A stretch of 64,000 nt of DNA from positions 1 through 64,000 of the forward strand of contig CABHOY010000071.1 in assembly GCA_902168105.1 (NCBI GenBank). Reading direction: 5' to 3'. Below are positions 27,901-34,547 of this stretch, one piece after another (position 1 is the first letter of the stretch; the number at the start of each line of letters is the position of its first letter). The notes below the pieces were generated by a model. The model was given only the letters and a program-made list of their open reading frames with translations, did no database searches and had not been told where the DNA came from. Both the position numbers and the translations under genes were made by a program. Source of the DNA: an uncultured Flavihumibacter sp. (GTDB lineage Bacteria > Bacteroidota > Bacteroidia > Chitinophagales > Chitinophagaceae).

Positions 27901-28002
27901 GACCTTTGTACGGGCATGGGATTGCCCTGTTACCCGGAACAAACAACAGGTACATAATAACAGGAGGAGTGTATAGCATTTGGCATATTTGGCAATGCCC
28001 AT
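24958..28002 (-). CDS. SusC/RagA TonB-dependent transporter with STN domain (SusC3)
   Basis: 1014 aa. Signal peptide (1-27), STN domain (about 33-105, KQVSLKYIFSKIEEQTGYYF), short Pro-rich linker, then plug (LLMALQGRVPGM; QPLFIINGIPYNP; DVLKDADATAIYGSRGANGV) and barrel ending RTAIPPLRVLSAGLKLSL. Like SusC2 it lacks the regulatory-like domain of SusC1. Operon: SusC3-SusD3-114-aa protein. It is divergent from sigma3 across 147 bp holding promoter candidates for both directions. The STN domain predicts signalling to FecR3. Confidence 0.95.
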   Translation of the reverse strand: MGIAKYAKCYTLLLLLCTCCLFRVTGQSHARTKVTINGKQVSLKYIFSKIEEQTGYYFSYNPDRVNVLCKIDVQFKNTALPDVLDVVLKGYTWKFDDQSINVWKTIPVTIPSLLSPVIPDTPKLVMGRPLDEKVIIGYGLTTRRFNTGNVTTVKGDFIAGQSGTNLLMALQGRVPGMLITQTGGVPGMAMKVQVRGQNSLVNGTQPLFIINGIPYNPALTGGLGSQIWGEKASAFNFVNPEDVESIDVLKDADATAIYGSRGANGVVLISTRRGQPGRTQVKINVNRGFGQTSGKVRLLNTQQYLEMRREAFRNDGITPTERNAPDLLKWDTTRYTDWQKELTGGTANITNTQASVSGGNDNFQYLLSGHYRKETMVFPGNFGDSRGGLYFNTCGTSADRRFSATFTGSFLADKTLLPGLDFTSQIMLPPNAPPAYLEDGSLNYTWVNPYIALAGPLFDARVKNVLANTLLQYRLLPGLTLKTTMGYNWLTGQAQTIIPLAIYPPALRAGKTGSLQKHYYEAISRIIEPQLTLVRHLGELRLETVAGGTIQGYNETRETINADGFKDDLLIRNIRYADTVYGKTEGASYRYVALFARTGLNWKDRYLLNLSIRRDGSSRFGPRKRFAVFAAAGAGWIFSDEPFLSSWRDVLSFGKLRVSYGTTGNDQIGDYQYLDQYNNVTGSYQGVIGLTPARLFNADFAWELTQKSEAGLELGFLKDKVLLSASYFIYRSSNQLVPYPLPDITGAGSIIGNLPAVIRNAGWEFVLSTQYIRQKKFEWASSFNISFGRNKLVNYPDPTIPMAITNKFVEGQPLSQLYVATSMGVDPATGSYVFADAQQHPVPAERAAESMSVNSVPVFFGGWRNNLRIGQFQVEVLLQFTKQQGLNTTFDPNYMPGFQQNQYAVVLSRWQRPGDVSDRQRYTQNGALREGYKKAMKSDLGYEDASFIRCRYVEGSWLLPEKIQRKLRLQESRIYIQVQNLFTITGYKGLDPETQSRTAIPPLRVLSAGLKLSL

Positions 28003-28030
28003 AAAAAGGTAATTGTGGCTATATCATATA

Positions 28031-28056
28031 AGTAGTATTCAATAACAAAAAGTACT
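28031..28056 (-). promoter_or_regulatory. Putative ECF-sigma promoter of SusC3
   Basis: Reverse strand: AGTACTTTTTG begins at 28056 and ACTACT lies at motif positions 21-26. The FecR3 upstream site matches closely, including ACTACT followed by ATAT. It ends about 29 bp before the SusC3 ATG. This supports co-regulation of SusC3 and FecR3, presumably by sigma3. Confidence 0.6.
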
Positions 28057-28078
28057 CATGCAGATAATTTTTAGCCCA

Positions 28079-28123
28079 TTAACAACCTATTAACTGGCGC
28101 TCATTTCAAAAATGATACATTTA
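28079..28123 (+). promoter_or_regulatory. TTAAC direct-repeat promoter upstream of sigma3
   Basis: TTAAC at 28079-28083 and 28090-28094, 21 bp, then TACATTTA at 28116-28123 (TAnnTTT). The -7 box would overlap the ATG at 28123, which argues that translation begins at the ATG at 28150. Confidence 0.6.
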
Positions 28124-28149
28124 TGCCCGAAGTAAATAGAGTCTTTACC

Positions 28150-28698
28150 ATGAATCCATTGACCACAAATTATTCAGAAGACCAACTATTGCTATTTATC
28201 CAACAGGGGAGTGAGACCGCTTTTGAGGTGCTGTACAAGTGTTACCTCGATCTGCTGTTCTCCAGAGCCTATACTATATTACAGGCTGAAGATGAAGCCA
28301 AAGATGTGGCCCAGGAAGTGCTGATCTGGTTATGGGATCACCGCACCTCTATCCGCGTCCATACTACCCTGAATGCATATCTGACAGGTGCCGTCAATCA
28401 ACGTTGTGCGGATATGCTTAGAAAAAAAGCCAACCGCAACAGCCGTCAGCAGGTGTATGCCTCGCTGAGTGCGACCATTACCGGCACTTCCCCTTTAGAG
28501 ACAAAAGAGCTTGGCAACAGGCTCAACGCTGCTATGACCATGATCAGCCCTACCAGCAGGAAAGCGTTCATGCTGTCATATATCGAGAAAAAACCATTGA
28601 AAGAGATCGCAGCTACCATGAACATTAAAGTGCAGACGGCGAAGAACCACGTCCAGCAGGCGCTGAAAACACTGCGCCAACAACTTCAAAAAAATTAA
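28150..28698 (+). CDS. FecI-type ECF sigma factor (sigma3)
   Basis: 182 aa from the ATG at 28150, equal to sigma1 and sigma1b. A start at 28123 is possible but coincides with the -7 box. Region 2: AFEVLYKCYLDLLFSRAYTI, then AKDVAQEVLIWLWDHRTSIR. Region 4: LKEIAATMNIKVQTAKNHVQ, then QALKTLRQQL. It is closest to sigma1, in keeping with the shared AGTAC-type sites. Followed by FecR3 (66-bp gap with its own site) and an AraC-like gene. Confidence 0.92.
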   Translation: MNPLTTNYSEDQLLLFIQQGSETAFEVLYKCYLDLLFSRAYTILQAEDEAKDVAQEVLIWLWDHRTSIRVHTTLNAYLTGAVNQRCADMLRKKANRNSRQQVYASLSATITGTSPLETKELGNRLNAAMTMISPTSRKAFMLSYIEKKPLKEIAATMNIKVQTAKNHVQQALKTLRQQLQKN

Positions 28699-28709
28699 CC
28701 TGATCACCC

Positions 28710-28736
28710 AGTACTTTTTTGCACCCGGCGACTACT
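28710..28736 (+). promoter_or_regulatory. Putative ECF-sigma promoter of FecR3
   Basis: AGTACTTTTTTG starts at 28710, and CGACTACT lies at 28729-28736, followed by ATATAG. It is the forward-strand counterpart of the site upstream of SusC3 and lies about 30 bp before the FecR3 ATG. Confidence 0.6.
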
Positions 28737-28764
28737 ATATAGTGAATGACACTTTTATAGGATT

Positions 28765-29898
28765 ATGCCGGTAGATTCCGAATACATAGAACAACTGGTA
28801 CTTGAACACATAACAGGAGTCATTTCTCCTGAAGACAGTATCACCCTCAAAAACCTCCTGGAGCAGGAACCGGAAGCATACGCCATCTGGCAGAAAATGC
28901 ACCGGCAACTGACAGGCAGTTATATGCAGTCCGTTCGCGAAGGCCTTCAGGATACCTTGCCATTGAAGCAGATCCTGGAAACAGCCGGAAAACGTAAACG
29001 GCGCAAAATATTCACAAGGACAGTACTGGGTACAGCCGCTTCATTGCTGGTGTGCTCCCTGGTATATAAATTACTGATGCCGGCGTTCCAACCAATTTCG
29101 CCCGCGCCTATCCCATCGTTCGCCCTCAAATCTGTTGCACTGCAGCTGCCCGGTGGACAATTGCTCCACCTGGGCAGCGGGCAGCAGCAGGAAGCTGATG
29201 GGATCATTTTCCGGGAAGAAGGGGGCAAATTATCGTGGTCAGGCGAAGGTAACAGTTCCCAACTGGCTACATTGATTGTACCGCCGGGAAAAGACTATAC
29301 AGTCCGTTTACCGGATGGTACAGAGGTAATGCTTAATGCAGCAACCATACTGCAGATGCCCCTTACATTTGGAGACAACCGGGAGGTGACCCTGAACGGA
29401 GAGGCCTGGTTCGGCGTAGCAAAAAACGAGCAGAAACCCTTCCGGGTGCATTTGCCTAAGAGCACTGTGCAGGTATTGGGCACCACATTCAATGTGAACA
29501 CCTACGATAGTAGTCACGTAAAAGTGGCCCTGGAATCTGGCGCTGTTAGGATGTTGACTAATGACGGGGATCTGCTGTTAGAACCCGGTAATGCGGTACA
29601 CTATCAACCTGGAAAAAAACCGGTAGCTACGACATTTGATGCCGGGCTGTTTTCCTGGAAAGACGGTTATTATGTGTTTGAGCATACCCCCATATCCGAG
29701 ATCGGTGATATCATTGCCCGCACTTATCGTGTGAAGGTGGTCATGGATTCAAGGGCTACTGCAAACAGGGAGTACTCATCCCGGTTGGAAAAGAACGCGC
29801 CACTGGAGCAATTCTTAGTACGTTTAAAGACACTTAATAATATAGATTATCAATTTGAAAACGGGGACAGTGTTTTGCATTTGTTATACCGGCCGTAA
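28765..29898 (+). CDS. FecR-family anti-sigma factor (FecR3)
   Basis: 377 aa. Sigma-binding N-terminus (IEQLVLEHITGVISPEDSIT), membrane span at about 88-105 (TVLGTAASLLVCSLVY), periplasmic FecR domain (about 170-270, PGKDYTVRLPDGTEVMLNAA; VLGTTFNVNTYDSS) and C-terminal DUF4974-type region (about 305-372). Overall closely similar to FecR1. Expected to pass the ligand signal from SusC3 to sigma3. The AraC-like gene follows after 11 bp. Confidence 0.93.
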   Translation: MPVDSEYIEQLVLEHITGVISPEDSITLKNLLEQEPEAYAIWQKMHRQLTGSYMQSVREGLQDTLPLKQILETAGKRKRRKIFTRTVLGTAASLLVCSLVYKLLMPAFQPISPAPIPSFALKSVALQLPGGQLLHLGSGQQQEADGIIFREEGGKLSWSGEGNSSQLATLIVPPGKDYTVRLPDGTEVMLNAATILQMPLTFGDNREVTLNGEAWFGVAKNEQKPFRVHLPKSTVQVLGTTFNVNTYDSSHVKVALESGAVRMLTNDGDLLLEPGNAVHYQPGKKPVATTFDAGLFSWKDGYYVFEHTPISEIGDIIARTYRVKVVMDSRATANREYSSRLEKNAPLEQFLVRLKTLNNIDYQFENGDSVLHLLYRP

Positions 29899-29909
29899 AC
29901 ACCTTTGCT

Positions 29910-30899
29910 ATGCGATCCACACTATTTAAAGCAAATAAATTGCTGCTGATCGAAAAGGACAAACAGTCCTATATTCCTGCCAACTGCCTGCCGCTGGAAT
30001 ACCTGAAACTTATTATTCCTCATGCTGGTTTGTACTTCAGAGAGGATGAAGAATGTGAGATACTCTCCCAACACATCAATGCCGGGCCTTTCTCGCTCTG
30101 GATGCACGATATTTTCGCGAAGGACAAAATAGTGCTTTTGCCCTACACCCCACATCATATCTGGACACTGCATTTTATGTATGAAGACAGTTTGATGATA
30201 GCGGGTGGTGAAAAGCCTCCTTATCTGCTCGAGGAACGGGAATGTAACCTGTTCAATCTCCACCCGGGGTTACATCCTGTTCCTATGGAGGATAACACGA
30301 AAATCCTATCTGTGCATGTCAACATCCGGCCGGAGTTCTTTCCGAAGCTGATGGAGAAATATCCTGCATTACGCGATTTACTTTCCCGTACGGCACCTCC
30401 CGTAAGCTGCGTTCTCAATGATCATCCACACCCCATCAGTGCGGTTTGCGACCTGCTTGTACAACAGATCCTCACCTGCCATTATACCGGCAGGAAAGCA
30501 CATATCTTTATTTATCGCTGCATACTCGATCTGCTCTTGAACTACGCACAAAGAGAAGCGCATGCGCACGAGCCCTTTCTGTTCAGCAGTCTTGAACACC
30601 GGGAAACATACAAACAGCTGTTCAGGTTCATCATAGAACATCCGCACATGAACTGTTCCCTTAAAGAACTTTCCAGGATGTTCGAGCTGCCTGCTGCCGA
30701 ATTATCCCAGGGCTTTCTACAACACTATGCCATTACCATTGAAGATTTTATTCATATGATAAAAATGATGGCGACTTACAGGCTTTTGCGTAAAAAGAAC
30801 TTGTCGTTGCCGGTTATTGCAGATGCTGTTGGTTATAAAACACCGGCCGAGCTGGTTAAACAGGTGGAAGCCTATTATGAGTTCAAAGTGAAGAAATAA
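29910..30899 (+). CDS. Divergent AraC-like regulator, module 3
   Basis: 329 aa. Paralogue of 17761-18753 and 34548-35549: N-terminal LFKANKLLLIEK, ILSQHINAGPFSLWMHDIFA and FTLEE/YLLEERECNLFN-type motif; C-terminal AraC-like layout ELSRMFELPAAELSQGFLQH, then FIHMIKMMATYRLL and LPVIADAVGYKTPAELVKQV. Of the three, this one keeps the best second HTH (IADAVGY). It lies 11 bp after FecR3 and is almost certainly co-transcribed with it. Its DNA targets are unknown; SusC3 is the obvious candidate. Confidence 0.72.
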   Translation: MRSTLFKANKLLLIEKDKQSYIPANCLPLEYLKLIIPHAGLYFREDEECEILSQHINAGPFSLWMHDIFAKDKIVLLPYTPHHIWTLHFMYEDSLMIAGGEKPPYLLEERECNLFNLHPGLHPVPMEDNTKILSVHVNIRPEFFPKLMEKYPALRDLLSRTAPPVSCVLNDHPHPISAVCDLLVQQILTCHYTGRKAHIFIYRCILDLLLNYAQREAHAHEPFLFSSLEHRETYKQLFRFIIEHPHMNCSLKELSRMFELPAAELSQGFLQHYAITIEDFIHMIKMMATYRLLRKKNLSLPVIADAVGYKTPAELVKQVEAYYEFKVKK

Positions 30900-30934
30900 C
30901 ACGCAATTTTCTTCCATATTAACATTCTCTCTGT

Positions 30935-30965
30935 GTTACAAACTGGAGGTGAGAGCTACTATATT
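30935..30965 (+). promoter_or_regulatory. Weak match to the SusC3/FecR3 promoter motif upstream of GH2
   Basis: GTTAC at 30935-30939, 16 bp, then CTACTATAT at 30956-30964. SusC3 has AGTAC, 16 bp, CTACTTATAT. The T-tract after TAC is missing, so this is a tentative link between GH2 expression and sigma3. Confidence 0.25.
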
Positions 30966-31037
30966 CCTACGGCTTGCGAACAGCATTACTGTCGAGGCCG
31001 TGGTCTTTTCCATTTCCGTTATGATTAAATACCAACC

Positions 31038-33695
31038 ATGAAGAGAATGAAAGTAGCAATGGCTGTCATTGCATTGTTATGTGCATCGTATAAACCACTA
31101 TATGCACAGGCGCCAACCACTCCAAACAAATCCTGGCAGATGCAACCTGTCGATATTCAAACAAGGTGGGCCTCACAAGTAAATCCACAAAACGTATTGC
31201 CTGAGTATCCGCGCCCACAGATGGTGCGTAACGACTGGCAAAATCTGAATGGCTTATGGGAGTACACCATAACACCCAAAGACGCTGCCAGACCTACGCA
31301 ATTCGACGGTCAGATACTGGTACCGTTCCCGCTAGAATCGGCACTATCAGGCGTAAAAAAAGCATTACAGCCAACTCAACGCTTATGGTATAAGCGCACC
31401 ATCACAAAGCCAAACATCGCCGGTGACAAACGTGTGTTACTGCATTTTGGGGCTGTTGACTGGCAAGCTACTGTTTACATCAATGGTAAAGAGATCGGCG
31501 GACATACCGGCGGATACCAGAACTTCTCTTTTGACATTACCGATGCATTAAAGGACGGCAATAATGACCTGGAAGTAGCTGTGTTTGACCCAACAGACCA
31601 GGACCAAGGCATCAATCCCCATGGTAAGCAAGTATTAAATCCCGCTAATATCATGTATACTGCCACCAGCGGTATCTGGCAGACTGTATGGATGGAAACC
31701 GTACCAGCTACTTACATTAACAATGTCCGTATCACGCCTGACATAGATAAAGGTCAGCTGAAACTGGAAGTGATCACTGCCGGTAAAAAAGGTGATTACT
31801 CTGTAGAGGCAATTGCATCCAATGGCAAAAAAGTAACAGGCAAGCCGAATGCACCGCTACTGCTACAGGTGCCTAACGCACGGTTGTGGAGTCCGGATGA
31901 GCCATATTTATACAATCTGAATGTAAAACTGCTTTATAAAGGCAAAGTAGTCGACACTATTGGCAGCTATTTCGGCATGCGCAAAATAGCTATAGAAAAA
32001 GATGAGAAGGGAATCGAACGCCTATTCCTCAACAACAAATACACCTATCATCTCGGAGTATTAGATCAGGGTTTCTGGCCTGAAGGATTGTATACAGCCC
32101 CTACAGATGGGGCACTTGCTTTTGATATCATGGCTATCAAAAATATGGGATATAATACCATCCGCAAACATGTCAAGCTGGAACCCGCAAGATGGTATTA
32201 TCATGCTGATAAGGCGGGCATGCTGGTTTGGCAGGATATGGTAACATGTCCAAGTAACAAAACGGAAGCCCGAAATGAATTTGAAAAAGAAAACAAAGAA
32301 AATATCGCACAGCTATACAACTACCCCAGCATTGTAATGTGGGTATTATTCAATGAGGGCTGGGGGCGTTACGATCAGAAACGCCTGACAGAATTGATGA
32401 AACAAACGGATCCAAGCCGTTTAACCAATGGCCATACCGGTGAAAACTATGACCTTGGTGCACCTTATGATTCTTCTCAAAAATGGATAAGCAGTGATCT
32501 AACGGATATACATGATTATCCAGGCCCTGGCATTCCGCTTTCACTACCGGGTAAGGCCCGCGTAATTGGCGAGTGGGGCGGTATCAGAGTGCCAACCTTG
32601 AAACATCAATGGAATGATACCGAAGGTTGGGGATATATCCAGGTACCGGCAAGTGCCTTTAAGTTGAAATACGATTCACTTGTAAAAAAACTCAAAGACT
32701 TGGAAAAAAAAGGTTTATCAGGCTCTATTTATACTGAACCGTTTGACGTGGAAACGGAGGAAAACGGCTTGATGACCTACGATCGAGAAGTGATCAAAAT
32801 ATCTGCAGAAGACCTGAGGATGATCCATAGTCAGATATTGACGCAGGCTGAAACCTATGCAGCAGCTCCAGGTACATTCTACGCCAAAGTGACCGATACG
32901 GCCAATCCCGATCGACAATACACCTCATTACTGCAAGCGTATCATAATGGCAAGAAAGATCCTGAGTTCTTACGAGAACTAACTTTAATGGCGGCACGTT
33001 TGAACGACGATAAAAATATTTCTGTACTAAGCTCAGCTTATATAAATAAAATGACTGATCCACTAACATTTAGAAATCTGAGCTTCATCAATCGTTTTAC
33101 CAAATCAACAAAGGACCCTGGGTTCGAAATTATGTTAAAAAACCAGCAAAAATTTGGTCAGTTAATCGGCGATAATAACGTGAGACAAAAACTTAAATCG
33201 ATAATATTTAAAAGCGAAATTAAACCTTATGTTACCAATATCGAGGCAAAGCCCGACTGGCCAGAACTGGAGAGAAAAATTGTACCAACATATGGTTCCC
33301 CTGGGGAAGAAATGTTTTTACAGGCTAAAGCAATTCACCATATAAACCAGAAAGACTGGTCCAATTTTTTCCCTACTGCGATTACCCTCGTAGAAAAATA
33401 CAGATCTGCGCTATCAAGTGATATGCTAAATAATTTTGCCTGGGCGGTATTTGAAAACACGTCAGATACATTTTTTTTAAACTCAGCATTATCCTGGAGT
33501 AAATATACCGTAGAGAAGGAACCAAACGCTAACAAGCTGGATACATATGCTAACCTTTTACATAAATTAGGTAAACAAAAAGAAGCAGTTGAATGGGAAC
33601 AGAAAGCGATGGAAATGCAACCTCAAGATCTTTTATTTAAAGACACACTTGAAAAAATGAAAAAAGGTGAAAAAACCTGGAAACAAATCCCTTAA
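31038..33695 (+). CDS. Glycoside hydrolase family 2 protein fused to a thioredoxin-family-type C-terminal helical/TPR domain
   Basis: 885 aa, secreted (signal peptide 1-24). Residues about 55-230 are the GH2 sugar-binding jelly roll (NDWQNLNGLWEY, RLWYKRTI, LHFGAVDWQATVYINGKEIG). An immunoglobulin-like domain follows, then a TIM barrel with acid/base Glu440 in VLFNEGWGR and nucleophile Glu512 in VIGEWGG. GH2 enzymes are retaining beta-glycosidases (galactosidase, glucuronidase, mannosidase); substrate not assignable. Residues about 615-885 are unlike GH2: they resemble the helical, TPR-containing C-terminus of Bacteroidota thioredoxin-family proteins (LNNFAWAVFENTSD, LDTYANLLHKLGKQKEAVEW, MKKGEKTW). 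The coding sequence becomes visibly AT-richer over that part. A fusion is likely. Confidence 0.9.
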   Translation: MKRMKVAMAVIALLCASYKPLYAQAPTTPNKSWQMQPVDIQTRWASQVNPQNVLPEYPRPQMVRNDWQNLNGLWEYTITPKDAARPTQFDGQILVPFPLESALSGVKKALQPTQRLWYKRTITKPNIAGDKRVLLHFGAVDWQATVYINGKEIGGHTGGYQNFSFDITDALKDGNNDLEVAVFDPTDQDQGINPHGKQVLNPANIMYTATSGIWQTVWMETVPATYINNVRITPDIDKGQLKLEVITAGKKGDYSVEAIASNGKKVTGKPNAPLLLQVPNARLWSPDEPYLYNLNVKLLYKGKVVDTIGSYFGMRKIAIEKDEKGIERLFLNNKYTYHLGVLDQGFWPEGLYTAPTDGALAFDIMAIKNMGYNTIRKHVKLEPARWYYHADKAGMLVWQDMVTCPSNKTEARNEFEKENKENIAQLYNYPSIVMWVLFNEGWGRYDQKRLTELMKQTDPSRLTNGHTGENYDLGAPYDSSQKWISSDLTDIHDYPGPGIPLSLPGKARVIGEWGGIRVPTLKHQWNDTEGWGYIQVPASAFKLKYDSLVKKLKDLEKKGLSGSIYTEPFDVETEENGLMTYDREVIKISAEDLRMIHSQILTQAETYAAAPGTFYAKVTDTANPDRQYTSLLQAYHNGKKDPEFLRELTLMAARLNDDKNISVLSSAYINKMTDPLTFRNLSFINRFTKSTKDPGFEIMLKNQQKFGQLIGDNNVRQKLKSIIFKSEIKPYVTNIEAKPDWPELERKIVPTYGSPGEEMFLQAKAIHHINQKDWSNFFPTAITLVEKYRSALSSDMLNNFAWAVFENTSDTFFLNSALSWSKYTVEKEPNANKLDTYANLLHKLGKQKEAVEWEQKAMEMQPQDLLFKDTLEKMKKGEKTWKQIP

Positions 33696-33699
33696 AACC

Positions 33700-33730
33700 A
33701 GCGCCCCATCTACCTTCCAGATGGGGCGCT
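33700..33730 (+). terminator. Hairpin terminator after GH2
   Basis: A 12-bp perfect stem (AGCGCCCCATCT with its complement) around a 7-nt loop, 5 bp after the GH2 stop. It is followed by only a short T run, so it is a weak intrinsic terminator by sequence. Confidence 0.7.
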
Positions 33731-33736
33731 TTCACA

Positions 33737-33781
33737 TTAACTTCCCATTAACTTCTTTTTATTTTTCATTTCTTAGCTTAG
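33737..33781 (+). promoter_or_regulatory. TTAAC direct-repeat promoter upstream of 33810 gene
   Basis: TTAAC at 33737-33741 and 33748-33752, 21 bp, then TAGCTTAG at 33774-33781. The -7 box is identical to those at 5697 and 34372. It gives a leader of about 20 nt to the ATG at 33810. Confidence 0.6.
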
Positions 33782-33809
33782 TACTATACCAACTTTGACC
33801 ATTCCATTT

Positions 33810-34349
33810 ATGATTGATCGCTATACCGAACTACTCAACACCTTCGATGAAATAACCGCATTTGAATGGGCATCCTTCTTCCACGATAACGCCGCTAGAA
33901 TTGACACGCTAGTCAGTCTATTTGAAGGCTATAACAGGCAGGTAATGAACACCCAGGCTAAACGTTTGCGCGAGTTCAAAAAACTCATCAGTAATATTAC
34001 AAATGATAATCATTGGTCGGACATGGAAGGTTTGGAATTAACCTACCATCATTTCAATCCGAGAATACAAATACGCGCAAGTTTCCATTCAGGCGTCGGG
34101 AACGCATTAGCAACCTTCAGCATCGAAATCAGCACCCCGACCATACAGGCATGGAATCATTATGAGGATAAGCTGATCGCCCGTTATACGCAACACGAAC
34201 CGGTCATCATGGACAACAAGACAATATTACCCATTATTACCCTACCCGGCGGAGACGAAAAACAGATCCTGGCCACCTTACAAGACCTGCACTCCCTCTT
34301 ATCCAGCTTGAGTTTCAGAACTTTTTCACACTCGTTAACATCTCATTAA
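33810..34349 (+). CDS. Hypothetical protein, shares promoter type with sigma genes
   Basis: 179 aa from the ATG at 33810 (MIDRYTELLN); a TTG at 33795 would add five residues. No signal peptide, no membrane span, no recognised domain. The N-terminal half is helical (AFEWASFFHDNAARIDTLVS), the central part has beta-strand character (LELTYHHFNPRIQIRASFHS). Its 3' end contains the TTAAC repeat of the next promoter. Position and promoter tie it to the AraC-like gene that follows. Confidence 0.65.
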   Translation: MIDRYTELLNTFDEITAFEWASFFHDNAARIDTLVSLFEGYNRQVMNTQAKRLREFKKLISNITNDNHWSDMEGLELTYHHFNPRIQIRASFHSGVGNALATFSIEISTPTIQAWNHYEDKLIARYTQHEPVIMDNKTILPIITLPGGDEKQILATLQDLHSLLSSLSFRTFSHSLTSH

Positions 34350-34379
34350 CTAACTTCCCTTTTCTATTTACTAGCTTAG
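34335..34379 (+). promoter_or_regulatory. TTAAC direct-repeat promoter upstream of orphan AraC-like gene
   Basis: TTAAC at 34335-34339 and 34346-34350, 21 bp, then TAGCTTAG at 34372-34379. The repeats overlap the stop of the preceding gene. The leader would be about 165 nt. Confidence 0.55.
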
Positions 34380-34547
34380 CAATCATATAGCGATTGTCGT
34401 TCTACAATTCCCCTTGGAATGCAACAACGAAACCTGCTTAAACGAACCATGCATTGTTCCTGTCGCCAGCCCCGGGCAAAGTCATAATATGCTCCTGGCT
34501 TATTGATGTTCATGTGTAGAATCAAAATAGACCGTTAAAACGCGATT

